A DNA stretch of 62,000 nucleotides from Gnetum montanum. Lineage: Eukaryota; Streptophyta; Gnetopsida; Gnetales; Gnetaceae. The translations under genes and the position numbers were made by a program. Position 1 is the first letter of the stretch. The number at the start of each line of letters is the position of its first letter. The DNA is taken from assembly GCA_015680685.1 (NCBI GenBank), contig MNCI01011158.1, forward strand, positions 144,421 to 206,420. The letters run 5' to 3'. Below are positions 46,480 to 58,440 of this stretch, piece by piece. The notes below the pieces were generated by a model. It was given only the letters and a program-made list of their open reading frames with translations, was not told the DNA's origin and made no database searches.

Positions 46480-48477
46480 GTTGGTTTGTTATTTTCTAGT
46501 AGCTAACTTATTACCTAGAAATAAGTAATATAATTCTTAGACTTAATATCATCCTTTTCTTATGTTACTATAAAAGGCTTCTAATCCTCACCATTCATCA
46601 AAGTTATTGTCCATCTTACTAGAGGGAAAGGTAATGTTGAAATACTTATGGGTGATTCCTAATCCAAAATCTTCGAATGAAAACATAGGCATGGTAAATA
46701 ACTTTCAAATTTTAATTCCTTAAAGATTGTATAATCACACCTGACTCTCCAACTCAAAAAAAGTTGTAAATTACTGACATTGAAACATGTAAAAACATTG
46801 ATTTAGAAAGTTATTATAATAATCTAACTTCTTCTTGCCAAATAATTGTCCTAATAGGCTATCACCTATGTCAATATTCAAAGATTTGATAGGTTGTAAA
46901 ACATGTTTGATATGTGGTAGCAAATACCCAGTTGTCAACAAACTTTCTAACTTCTCTTAGTTATACAAGTGTTATAAGAAATGCTTTCACATCATTCTAT
47001 GTATACAAATAAAATATGTAACATATCATTAATCAAAACATCTTGTAAAATGATTAACTTAACATCTTAGCCAAACATAATTTGTTTCTGTACAATAGCA
47101 TTCTATTCAATAACTCTAATATCCAAACAAGAGAACAATGGACATAGGACATTTATTACTTCTAAAAATCCTCTTTCTTATGACACTTTCCTATTAGGTG
47201 TTTTAGGGTTTTTCTTCTTTAAAGTCATAAAAATGCTTTATAGAAGCATCCCATCATCACAAATATGAGAATATTTATGAAACCTTCAAGTCTAATACTA
47301 ACTTATCACACCTAGATAAGTAGGCTTAGGATAGAAAAATATTACTTAAAGAATAGAAGATATATATATAGAAAAACATGAAGTGCTACTTAAGAAAAAT
47401 GTACATATAAAGCAATAGACATCTAAAAAAGAAAAGGTACATAGAGATAGATAGACACTGACCATAAAAATAAAAATATTGTAAAATAATGATAGTAACC
47501 CCATGTTTACAAAACCAAACATGTACGCTAATAATAATAGTTCAAATCCCTCTTTTCCAATTCAAAAATAATATTAATAGGATAGTACAATAATATAATA
47601 TAATATAAATATAAAATTTACATAATATGAAAAATACACCATAAAAATAAATTATGCTCTAATGATAGTAAATTACTAGGTAGAAATAGCTAAAAAATAA
47701 TCAACATTACTAAAAATAAAATTTGTGACAATATTGGTATTGTACCAAAGATAGAAAAAAATAAATACAAATCCTCATAGTCAAATGTGAATATTATACA
47801 ACATGAAAATCCTAATTGAACATTACAACTTATAAGTAAAATAACAAATAATTAATGAATAAACTAAAAAATCATTAATTACGAATATAAGCATTATATT
47901 CTTCATATAATTCCTTTCTCTCATATATAACTGAATCATTTGGAAGTGACAAAAATACAAGGGAAATCAATCCTAAGAATGGGTAGGAAAGATAAGCTAG
48001 AAAATACTTCAATAAGATTTTTGGTTTTAAGTATCATGTAGCTAGATATTCATTCACAAGGGGTAGTTGCAAGGAAGAAGATAATATTAAAAATACAAAC
48101 ATGCATATATGAAATAATAAATAAAAATGAAATTAAGTATCCAAAAATAAAATACCAAAAAAGCTTTGTCATTAGCTATAAAGACCAAAACTAAATAAAT
48201 GATACTTATCAAGAAATACAACCTACATAAGTTTGCAACTCCTTATTGAGAAAGGTATTGCACATAAGTACCATAAAATAAATATGAAATTTATAAAGAA
48301 ATATGACTATCATAAGCACTCAACTTCTAACTAAGAAAGCTAACTCACATAAACATTGCAAAATATAGTTAGCATACCTATTTAGAATCGTAATCTATGT
48401 AGGTATTGTTAATTCAAATATAAAACTAAATAATTGTAAAGTATCATATATATGTTAGAAGAAGCTTGGTGGTAGGA
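46480..48477. other. AT-rich tract with no recognisable gene
   Basis: About 2 kb of very AT-rich sequence without open frames of note. It may be the decayed gag side of element G, because G is read toward lower coordinates, but I find no motif to prove it. Confidence 0.35.
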
Positions 48478-49317
48478 TGATTGATCAGACATCATTGGCA
48501 AGCCCCGATGTCAGAGCCAATAAGCAACACTGGATGTTTGATGTCGCCTCATCTAGGTTTGCCTATAAATACAACACTTGGGCACTTGGATGAGGGGGGA
48601 TGTAGAATGTATGAAGTAGAGAGATAGTTTTAGTTTTTAGTTTCTTTCTTTAGAATTGGCATTCCTAGTGAATTCCTACAGTGTGATGTTTGTAATTGTA
48701 TGGTACCTTTTTTTGAGTGTGATGTACTTGGACACATTACATGACTGGCAATAAAGATCAAAGTTACTCCCATCATTGCAGCATCCACTTAGATTATTAT
48801 TGCCTTTAATTATTTACTACTTTATTTAGTAAAATGTTTTCTATTTATTGCTATTTACTAATTTTGTTATTAAGAAGAATGTGTGCACCTTAATCATGAA
48901 TGTTTAAGTGTAGATACTTGGTAATCCAAAAGTGTACCATTTGGTACTAGTGACATACACTTGGCAATCCTAGAAGTAGTCTCGCAAAGTCCAAGACATG
49001 TACCGATGATTAACTACAGATGCTCATTGCACATAGGCTAATTTAGATATTGTTTTCCATTGTCCAATAGCTTAGTTAATTCCTCTCTTTATTTTTATCA
49101 AGAGTAGCATAGAATTAGAAACAACATCATATGCCTCACTTTGGACTAAACCATACATGACAAAGTTACCACTAGTCTAAGTGGGAAGATAGCAAACTGC
49201 AATCAAAGCATAATGATCTAGATGCCACAACTAGTCCTATCCATAGAATTCAACTAGATCATGTGTGAATGCTTGTGATTCATATGTTTGGACGTAGGAG
49301 TACCTCACCGCTCATCA
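48478..49317 (+). repeat. Element D 5' LTR (Athila type)
   Basis: Starts with TGATTGATCAG (or TGATCAG at 48482) and ends CGCTCATCA at 49317. It has a TATAAATA box at 48564-48571 and a 3' half similar to the E LTR (two passages of TTAATTA/TTTACT-like words, then ACACTTGGCAATCC). A tRNA-Asp primer site follows. The 3' LTR is beyond the window. Confidence 0.75.
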
Positions 49318-49338
49318 TTGGCACCATTGCCAAGGATG
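49318..49338 (+). other. Element D primer-binding site (tRNA-Asp type)
   Basis: TTGGCACCATTGCCAAGGATG, close to the complement of the plant tRNA-Asp 3' end (TGGCGCCGTTGCCGGGGA). The differences are mainly transitions. Confidence 0.7.
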
Positions 49339-49499
49339 GTGCTAATTATTTAGATTAGTTACATCATACATAATCACAGTAAGGTATTAACAATATATCT
49401 TTCAAAAAATATTAAATAACACACACTATAAGCCAACAAAAATATCTCTCCCATACAGAAATGATAATGCACTATATAGCAAACACATTCATTAGAGAA

Positions 49500-50317
49500 C
49501 TAACGAGATATACAATGAAGAAGATTGGAGTGATCAACCTTATTTAGGGGCTTCTTATGATCATGATCACCCTAATGAAATCCAAAGACTACATTCACCT
49601 AAGGTAGAGAATCATGGAGAAGATGGCATAGGTCCTAAACTAGGGAAGGCCTCAAGGCGTAAGACCTCCTTGAAACCAAGAAACAATAAATCAAGGAACC
49701 CCAAAGAACACCATAGAAGCCATGGAAATCCTTCCAATTTTTCATCATCCTCTTCCCCCTCAACTTCTATTTTTGATGAAGATGAACGTAGGTATAGAGA
49801 TCCACTAAAGGGTCACACTAAAAATTAGAATCAAACCCACAAGAAAGGTCAAAGACAACATTATAGATGCCAAGGCCATGCTTTCTCTAAGGAATAATAA
49901 CTTTTCCATAGTATAGATGGGCTTTGTAATGAAATAAGGAAGACCCTTGGGATGTATGCCCCAGGTCAATTATATGAGCTCCAAGCCCATCAGATCAATG
50001 AACTAATTAGGTGTGTGGCAAAAGAAGAAGGGGAGATATGCAAATGGACGAATGTCAAGAAATATCAATGGGATCCAACTCTTCAATAAACGGAGATCCA
50101 AATCTATGATAAGAAGAATGAAACTGCTCTCAATAATGTGATTTCGCAACAAAACTTGCTAATAAAGGGGCCTATGGATGACCTAGAAGAAAAGTTTAAT
50201 AGGATGTCCAATTGGATAAATGAAAATATCACAACTCTCATTGATATAGTCACAGAGAATATTATGCAACAAAAATTGGGTGATCACAATAAATAGAGGA
50301 CATAGAACTATGAAATA
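49500..50317 (+). pseudogene. Element D gag fragment (decayed)
   Basis: Contains RKTLGMYAPGQLYELQAHQI (about 49945) and CVAKEEGEICKW, which align with the E gag (KSLGVYAKGRLSELRIHQLQ). The upstream part is short and unreadable, so much of the gag N-terminus is missing or decayed. Element E is inserted at 50318-50322. Confidence 0.65.
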
Positions 50318-50322
50318 GCTAG

Positions 50323-51245
50323 TGATGAAGTGTCAAAAGTCAATGCATCGACTGGGTTGCATATACACAGCCACGTCGACGCAGGCTTGTCGACGTAGCC
50401 ACCCTACATCGACGTGGCCCCGTTTATGCAGCCACCCTTCCCAGCCTATAAATATGAGGGCCTTCTACCTCATTTAAGCATCTTTTTGAGTAGTTGTAGC
50501 GAAGCTCTTGCAGTTTTCTCCTGCAAGAGATAGACTATTTTCCAAGTGCCTGCATCAAGTGTAAGAAAAGTGATCGGATCTTTATTCAAGCGTTGATGTA
50601 TTTGAGCCCATTGGCATGACAGCAATAAAGACGAACTATTCAAGCATACCTTGCAGAATTTGGACTTAGTTGTTTCATGCCTTTAATAGTTTAAAATGTT
50701 TATGCTTTATTAATTACTCATTAATGCTTTATTAGTTACTTGTTGATTATTTATGTTTTCGTTATTATAATTTCAATTGTTATTGTTCATTCGTAGTTCG
50801 TTAAGTCATAAGTATGACCATCTTGAATGTAATCCAAACACTTGGTAACCCCAGCGATGCTTAATGTCTGCTAACCTAGCAGTGTTAGGAAATGCTCAGA
50901 ATGTGCTCAGAAGATGGGATTAGATACTTATGATAGGAGTAGTTAGAATATAAACTAGGCTAATTAGAGATTAGATTATAGTTTATTCATTCCCTTTCAT
51001 ACTTCAATTAGTCGCCAAAAAAGATAATTAAAAAGATATAAAAATCATTAGCCTTAGTCTCACTTAACCAACGTAACAGAACTTCACAATTGAGATTAGG
51101 ATGACAACGACCATTCTAATCCAAGGTTTCACTAGTTAGAAGTCTGGTGTATGTTAAGTGCTTACAGTCTATGAATTTCGACCGAGTCGCACGTGAACGC
51201 TCGTGATTTGTATGGTTGGGCGTAGGGATACCTAGCTGCTCATCA
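50323..51245 (+). repeat. Element E 5' LTR
   Basis: Direct repeat of 61026-61918; it has about 28 bp more near its start (around 50358-50386). A TATAAATA box lies at 50447-50454. Just upstream of it the inverted arms GCCACGTCGA and TCGACGTGGC face each other. Confidence 0.93.
50447..50454 (+). promoter_or_regulatory. TATA box of the E LTR
   Basis: TATAAATA, followed by TGAG; conserved in the 3' LTR at 61122-61129. Confidence 0.65.
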
Positions 51246-51246
51246 T

Positions 51247-51266
51247 TAGCGCCATTGCCGGGGATT
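51247..51266 (+). other. Element E primer-binding site (tRNA-Asp type)
   Basis: TAGCGCCATTGCCGGGGATT, two bases from the LTR end. It differs by two bases from the plant tRNA-Asp complement within the first 18 positions. Athila elements commonly use this tRNA. Confidence 0.8.
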
Positions 51267-51545
51267 GTTAGTCTTACATGCATCATCTGAATTTAGTGAA
51301 ATTATCATTGAAGTCATTGGAATGGACCCAGGGTAGGGATATTTACGCACGCTAGGTGAACTTAAGTTAATCATAAGGTACACCGATTATATGGACCATC
51401 TAACGTCCAACATGTCTTCTCATAGGAGAGATGCATTTGAACCACCGGTGCTACAAGAATGTCGGGTGGTGTACAAACATCCTGATGAATATGTCCCTGA
51501 TTTCACATTCATCCTACATTAGGGTGAGCATCTTCGAGGTAAGAC

Positions 51546-54500
51546 ATGGAGGGTAGCATCATGCTACCACTCGACCGAACAGCTCCTGCTATGCTATATC
51601 ACAATCTGGGCAGATTGGGCATCCAAGACCGAGTGGCGAAGTATGTCATGGAGGACCATGACTACCAGGACTATCATCCCACAGAAGCTCAATAGACAAG
51701 AGATCAGCAGTAGGCCAAGAGATATGAACAGCAAAAGGGGAAGCAATTCACCAACCCCTTATTCTCACAAGGGCTGCAAGATGATGGGGATCTTGTATTT
51801 CATGATACCCATTTGACCAAACTCCACTTGGGATCACATATCCTCTAGTGAATCATTCAAAACAAACCTTCAAGTGACCATGATCCTCAAGGGGATGGCT
51901 GGTCATGTAGAAAAGCTAGAGGAGATGACTACGGCCGTCACTAGGATAGATGGGGAGATCACCACCTTAGGGGTGGTGATGGCTCTCCTTCTTCTCCGTC
52001 CTCCCCCTCTCTATCACCTTCATCCAGCTCAGGCTCTGAGCATCACAAGGGAAGGTTGGAGAGAAAGGACTGTGGTAAACAGGTTCGGAAGGGGCAACGT
52101 GAGGGAGCACATGACCAATCATGTGGCCCTCGTCAGCATGAAAGAAGGGGTAGTAGAAATCGTCATAGACGTCATAGTCCCCAACAAGACTATGATTTAG
52201 ATGAGCCATTGTTAGCTACTTGGAGCATGCTCCAAATTGCAGAGGTAGTTCACATTCCAAGTAGGCACATGAAGGATAGTCAGATCAAGCGTGTTGATAT
52301 GAATAACATCCCCAGATTTGAAGGGGGATACAACTGTAATCCGTAGACCCACATGTAGGCATTCCATGATGCCTACACCCTTCAAAATATTGATAACTAT
52401 TGGAAATAGTTGAAGTTGTTCCCTCACACACTCATCAAAGAAGCTAAAAGTTGGTACCAGTTCTTGGAGCTGAAATCAATCAGAAGATGGAGTACGATGC
52501 TTGAAATCTTTAATGACAAATATCAAATGTACTCTAGAGTGGCGAATCTAAGACGGTAGATCCAAGGTTTGAAACAAGGGAATCATGAACCCTTGGATGC
52601 CGCCATGAGTAGGTATTACTCACTGTTGCATCGATGCCCTGGTCATGGTTACTCTCAGCGGGCACAGCTTTGCCACATTATTGATGGGCTCCATTTTGAA
52701 ACACAAAAGAGCCTTGGTGTGTATGCCAAGGGACGACTATCAGAGCTAAGGATCCATCAGTTGCAGCACCTCATTGATTAGGTGGCCAAAGAGGAATGAG
52801 AACTCAGAAAAAAGGAGAGTGCTGAAGAATTCAATCAGGACCCTTCCCTCAAGAAAAGGAAGGTTCGATTTTATGATGAGGAGGATGAGTCACCATTAGA
52901 AGCAGCGGTGAATAGGAAGACTTTGCCGTTACAAAATTTTGCGTCTGAAATATTGGCAAAGATGGATAAAATGTGGGACTCTTTGGATGAGAGAATCCAA
53001 AGTGTATTGAAATTTGCAGAAGATTCCAAAGAATAGGGTAGTGACCATGATTGGTGCAGGAAGAAGGGAGCTGAACATGCCCAACATAAGGGTAAGGGAA
53101 AAGTTTTTGTAGCAGAGCAGGTTGCAGACTCTAACACTGAGGAGGATGATGGATGTGGCATATGCTAATATATACATCCTAAGGGATGTTGTCCTGTGGT
53201 GTCTTACCTTCAAGAGTCTAGGGTATATGCCTTGAACCCTTGTTTGGCATAGCAGCAGACACCCTGAAGGTTGCTTTATCCACAAGGCAACCCCAGGCGA
53301 TTCCACCAACAGCAGCAAGGATACTATTCGAGTGGAATGCCCCCACAACCGTATGAATACTTTCAATAGTGGCAGCAACCACAAGCATGGGGGATGCCAC
53401 CTCCAAGGTAGCAATACCCTTACAAGTAGCCAGATCCTTATGGGTACTATGTTCAACAACCGGTCTCTCAAAGAGACTCTTTCAGTCATGTGGCCTTTCC
53501 TAGTTACTACCATCCCCCTAAATATTTCAGACATCCATCTCCATCAGCCAGGGGGACAAATCCAAATCTCTTCTACCCTCCATCACCTTCTTCTGCCACT
53601 CCTCCACACCATCCCTCTCAGTTATCACATGCTCCATCCATGCAGGGAGAAATACTGCCACAGCCACAACAATGAAATGCTACGAGGGCTGTTAACTTAC
53701 AATTGGCACCTCAGCCGAGTGGACAAGAATCCAAGCCACACAAACGTCCTTTCTTCCAGCCTAATAATCTAAACACACCCTCACCTAAGCCTGTGGCTAA
53801 TGCCTCCAACATCATACCACCTGAGTAGTCCTCTGCTCCACCGCACTCTAATGTCCAGATGGTAATGCTCACACATGCTATGACCGACTGGATCAAAGCT
53901 GGTTCTCTTCCCCAAAAATTGACAGATCTGGAAAGCCCCCTCATATATCTTCAAGTGGCTGGGAACGAGCTGTACAAAGCTCTTCTAGACTTAGGGTCAG
54001 GGGTTAATTTAATCTCGCATGACATGTACAAGAACTGGAACCTAGCCCCACTAAAGAAGAGCAACATCCGGCTCGAGTTAGCAGACCAATCCATCACCGT
54101 TCCTTTGGGCTTGGTGGAGGACATTGTGACCACTGTTTGTGGGTGGTCCTACCCTACTGATTTCCTGGTCATCCATGTAGAAAACTGTAAGGGGAACTTC
54201 CCAATCATCATCGGAAGAGCTTGGCTAAGCACGATGGACACATGACTAGGACTCTGAGATCTGTCCCTGGAAATTTCAAAGGAAAATCCTTTCAGGAAGA
54301 TCGAGAAAAAAAGAGTTTCATGCATCGCGTACAATGACATGGGGTGCAACTGTGTGTAGCAGTTATGGTCTGCTAAGTGGACATCCATTCAAGCATGCAG
54401 TCGGTGTACCGATGAATCACCAATTCAATAGTGCCTATATGTAGCAGCCACTAACCAAGAGGGCACCCAATGGTTGATAGCTAATCTTGCTAGCAGCACA

Positions 54501-57500
54501 TTATGCATGGAACCGTCTGAGGGGCTAGTGCAAGCCTATATTGATAGCATGGATGTGATGGAGGTGATTCATCAATAGACCTCCATAGTTGATGACCTAG
54601 ATGACTGGGGAAAGATAGAGATCCCCGAGAGCTTCAAGCAAGAGCTCCTTGAGCTAAAATCCCTACCAGCTCACTTAGAGTATGCATTCTTGAAAAATGG
54701 CAAGCCGGTAATTATCAATGCTACCCTTGCTCTTGAATAGAAAAAGAAGTTTCTAGTGATGGTAAACAAATGGGTTGCTACATTCGCATGGTCCTATCTT
54801 GAGCTGACTAGCGTTGATCCTAGGATCTGCTAGCACCAGATCTCTCTTGATCCTTCCATGAAACCACGGTGATAGCCACAAAGATGGTTGAATCCCAAAT
54901 TAAAGCATGTTGTAAAAGATGAAATTGAATAGTTTCTGAAGGCTGGATTCATCTATTCTATTGTCGATAGCAAATGGCTTAGCCCACTCGTTATCGTACC
55001 CAAGAAAGGTGGTAAGTGACGAGTCTGTATTGATTTTCGGTGCTTAACATGGTGACTTTCAAGGACCACTTCCTACTTCCATTTGTGGACCAGGTGTTGG
55101 ACACAATCGTAGGACACCGATATTATAGCTTTTTGGATGCTTATAGTGGTTATAACCAAATCCATATAGCACCAAAGGACCAGGCCAAAACTACTTTCAC
55201 GAGTTCATGAGGGACTTTTGCATATAAGAAGATGCCCTTTGGCCTGTGCAATGTACCTGTGACATTCCAATGCCTTGTCCTAAGCATCTTCCAACAACAA
55301 ATCAACAATGGTGTAGAAGTCTTCATGGATGACTTCTCCACCTAAGGTGCCACATTCGAGCAAGCCTTAGACCACCTAGAACAAGTTCTAAAGAGGTGTG
55401 GAGACACCAATCTAAGGCTCAATTGGAAAAAGAGACACCTGATGGTCCAAGAGGACATAGTGTTGGGGCATCGCATTTCATCAATAGGGATCAGCATAGA
55501 CCTTGAAAAGATCAAGGTCATCCAAGGAATAACCCATCAACCAAGTGCCATTAAAGATGTGTGGTCATTCCTTAGACATACTGGTTACTATCGGTGCTTC
55601 ATTGAGCACTTTTTGAAGACAGCTCGGTCGTTGGTAGAGCTTACAAAGAAGGACGCTCCATTTGTCTGGACCAAGAATGCAAATCTACATTCCAAGAGCT
55701 AAAAGAGAAACTCGTAGAAGCTCCGGTTCTACAAGCACGTGATTGGTCCAAACCTTTTCACATTATGATGGATGCCTCCAACTACACCTTGCGAGCCATG
55801 CTTACACAATCTGATGATCAAAAACATCCATATTATATCCACTGTGCAAGCCGTAGCATTGTGGGTGCACAATTGAACTATACCACCACCGAGAAGGAAT
55901 CGATGGCGGTGGTGTTCACATCAGATAAATTTCTACACTATGTGCTCAGATACGAGGTGTTTGTGCACACTAACCACAGTGCTATCTGATTCCCGATGAA
56001 CAAACCAATGATGAGCCCCTGCATAATCTGGTGGCTGGTGATTCTTTAGGAGTTCGATCTCACCATGGTAGATAGAAAGGGGACTGAGAATGTGGTCGCT
56101 GATCACTTGTCTCAGTTACGATGGGATGACGCATAAGAGGAGGAGCCTTTATTCAATCAGTTTCCAGAAGAACTCCTCTTCACAGGCGTTGTTGATCCTC
56201 AAGTACCCAAGGAATCACCTTGGTTTCATTGCATCCTCATCTACCTTACAACCTAAGAGTTGCCAAAGGAATGGAACCATCGACAGAAACAACAATTTCT
56301 TCATAAGGCCAATCGTTTCATGGAAATCAACAGTCACCTCTATAAGGTGTGCACAAATGGCTTGGTTTGATGGTGTGTCCCTAACGATGATACACTGCAT
56401 GTCCTCCAAGATGCTCACGAGGGTCCTTGTGGGGGCCACTATGCTAGATGCAGAACAATCATTAAAATCCTGCTTGCAGGGTATTATTGGAGTACACTTT
56501 TCAGGGACACACAATGGTTTGCCTGCTCCTGCGAACAATGCTAGAGAGATGGTGGGATGTCAACATGGTTGGAGGGACCTCAACAGTGGATTCAGCCACT
56601 AGAGCCCTTCGACATCTGGGGTATCGACTTCATGGGGTCCATCACATCCTTGTCAAATGGAAAGGCATACATCATCATGATGGTGGAATACTGTACAAAG
56701 TGGGTAGAAGCAGCAACCATCAGTGACTGTTCTTCAAACATCATCACACGATTTGTCCAACAAAAAATCGTTACCAGGTTTGGAGTGCCTCGTGCACTCA
56801 TTTCTGACAATGGGACTCACTTCACAGGGGTCACTTTTCAAAAACTCATGCAACACTTAGGGGTAACACATAAATTCACAACACCTTATCATCCCCAAGC
56901 CAACGGGCAGGCCGAAGTCACAAATAGGGAAATCACCAAAATCCTTACATGAACAATTAACAAATATAGGAGGGATTGGAGTACCAAGCTCAATGATTCC
57001 CTATGGGTCTATTGCTCCACTTGGAAACTTCCTATAGGGTACTCTCCCTATGAGTTAGTGTATGGTAAGTTTCCAACACTTCCAATCCAGGCAGAACTCC
57101 GAACACTATCCACTGCCTGTGACCTCGGCCTTGACCTACCACTAGCACAACAAGAAAAATTAATCAATTTAAGTGTGCTAAATGAGAACCGATTAGTGGC
57201 CCTATTTTCAAATGAAACCCACAAGGCCTATAACAAGAAATGACATGATCTTAGGATTCGGAAGGTAACATTTAGATGTGGAGACAAGGTATTGTATTGG
57301 AACCCCTCACATATATCCCAACCGACAAAGTTTCAAACACTATGGGAGGGACCTTATATTTTCTCCGAAACCTTTCCATCTGAGGCCTTGCTCATTCACA
57401 AACCTGGGGATCCCACCAGAACACAGTTGGTCAACCACCAACAACTAAAACCTTTCTGTGAGCTTCACACAACCAGTGCCATAGCCTCGTCATTAGCCAG

Positions 57501-57570
57501 TCATCCACGCTCCATCTTTTGCATCTCCTCCTTTCCACTTAGTCATGGGGGAGACCCTCATCCCTGCTGA
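51546..57570 (+). pseudogene. Element E gag-protease-pol polyprotein (decayed)
   Basis: One frame carries gag, protease and the start of RT (51546 to about 55050) with many TAG/TGA codons. Gag has a Ser-rich and basic stretch (51980-52190), IPRFEGGYNCNP, SRYYSLLHRCPGHGYSQ and KSLGVYAKGRLSEL. Protease (about 53960-54240): YKALLDLGSGVNLIS and FPIIIGRAWLST. RT: FIYSIVDSKWLSPLVIVPKK (about 54945), a frame change near 55048, DAYSGYNQIHIAPKDQAKTT, MPFGLCNVP and VFMDDFS (about 55320). A second frame change near 55700 precedes RNase H (HIMMDASNYTLRAML, TEKESMAVVF). Integrase (about 56410-57250): HEGPCGGHY and CSCEQC finger, WGIDFMG, ISDNGTHFTG, HPQANGQAEV. The C-terminal domain has WEGPYIF and ends at 57570. 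The true gag start lies upstream of 51546 and is unclear. Confidence 0.9.
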
Positions 57571-58440
57571 TCCATTTCACTACACCCCTCACCATTTTAT
57601 CATTTTTTGTTTTACATCTTTTTGTTTTTACCACTTTTCTTTACACTTCTTTTGTTTTCCACTTTTTTCTTGTTTTATGCTTTTTTTTACACTTATTTAT
57701 TTTGCATTTTTTGTGTTCTTTTTGTTTACTTTTTGTTGTCATATTGTTTGGCGCAGTCAGTTTTCGTTACAATGGGTACTGTAATAGTCTTCCTAGTTAT
57801 TTGGTTCCTGCCTTTTACATGGTTTTCCCTGGATTTTACATCATTTCCACTTCATAAACTCAGCAGTGCATCCACCCATTCCCCATTCCATGATTTTCCT
57901 TGTTTCGTGAACATGCAATCCCTTCATTTAAAAACATTTTAATCAATGTATGACTTGTGTAGTTCCCATACTGAGGGATGACCCAATGGCTTGGGTGTGA
58001 CTTCAAGGGGAGTGCTTTATTCGTTGTTCTGTTCTATTCCCCAGGTTGCTGATGTGTCCTCACGAATTTCCTCCCACTCCAAGCCTCTCTCCACATAAGC
58101 TTTTGGGCAGTTCGACCTTGCATGGTGTGGTCCTCACTAAAAAAATTCAAAAACTTCAAAAAAAGAAGCAAAAACAAAATAAACAAATAAAATGAGGATT
58201 CAAAGCACTCCCCTTGTTCAAATGCATGCAAACACACATGGGTCTTTGCATGGTGTGGTTCTCCCACATAAAAGAAAAGACAAAAAAATCACAGGGGAAT
58301 TCAAAGCACACCCCTTAGACCACCTCTCACAGGCCATACGCTGTAGTTATGGGACTTCCTTGGTCCCCTCTAACTTCATCCTATTTCACTTCCTTCTTCT
58401 CATGTTTCTCTTACTCTTTGAAAGCAATAGCACAAACTCT
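57571..58440 (+). other. Spacer downstream of E integrase
   Basis: Pyrimidine-rich (57590-57740) and then mixed. A GCATGGTGTGGTTCTC-like segment occurs at about 58110 and 58245. The word AAAGCACTCCCCTTG (58203) is repeated as AAAGCACACCCCTTAG (58303) and is inverted at about 58000. Hydrophobic open frames at 57545-57942 appear due to T-rich composition. Confidence 0.5.

Noticed and set aside
57545-57942. Hydrophobic open frames after the E integrase as a possible envelope
   Set aside because: Low-complexity pyrimidine tract; composition alone gives Phe/Leu-rich frames, and the larger coherent frame lies further downstream.
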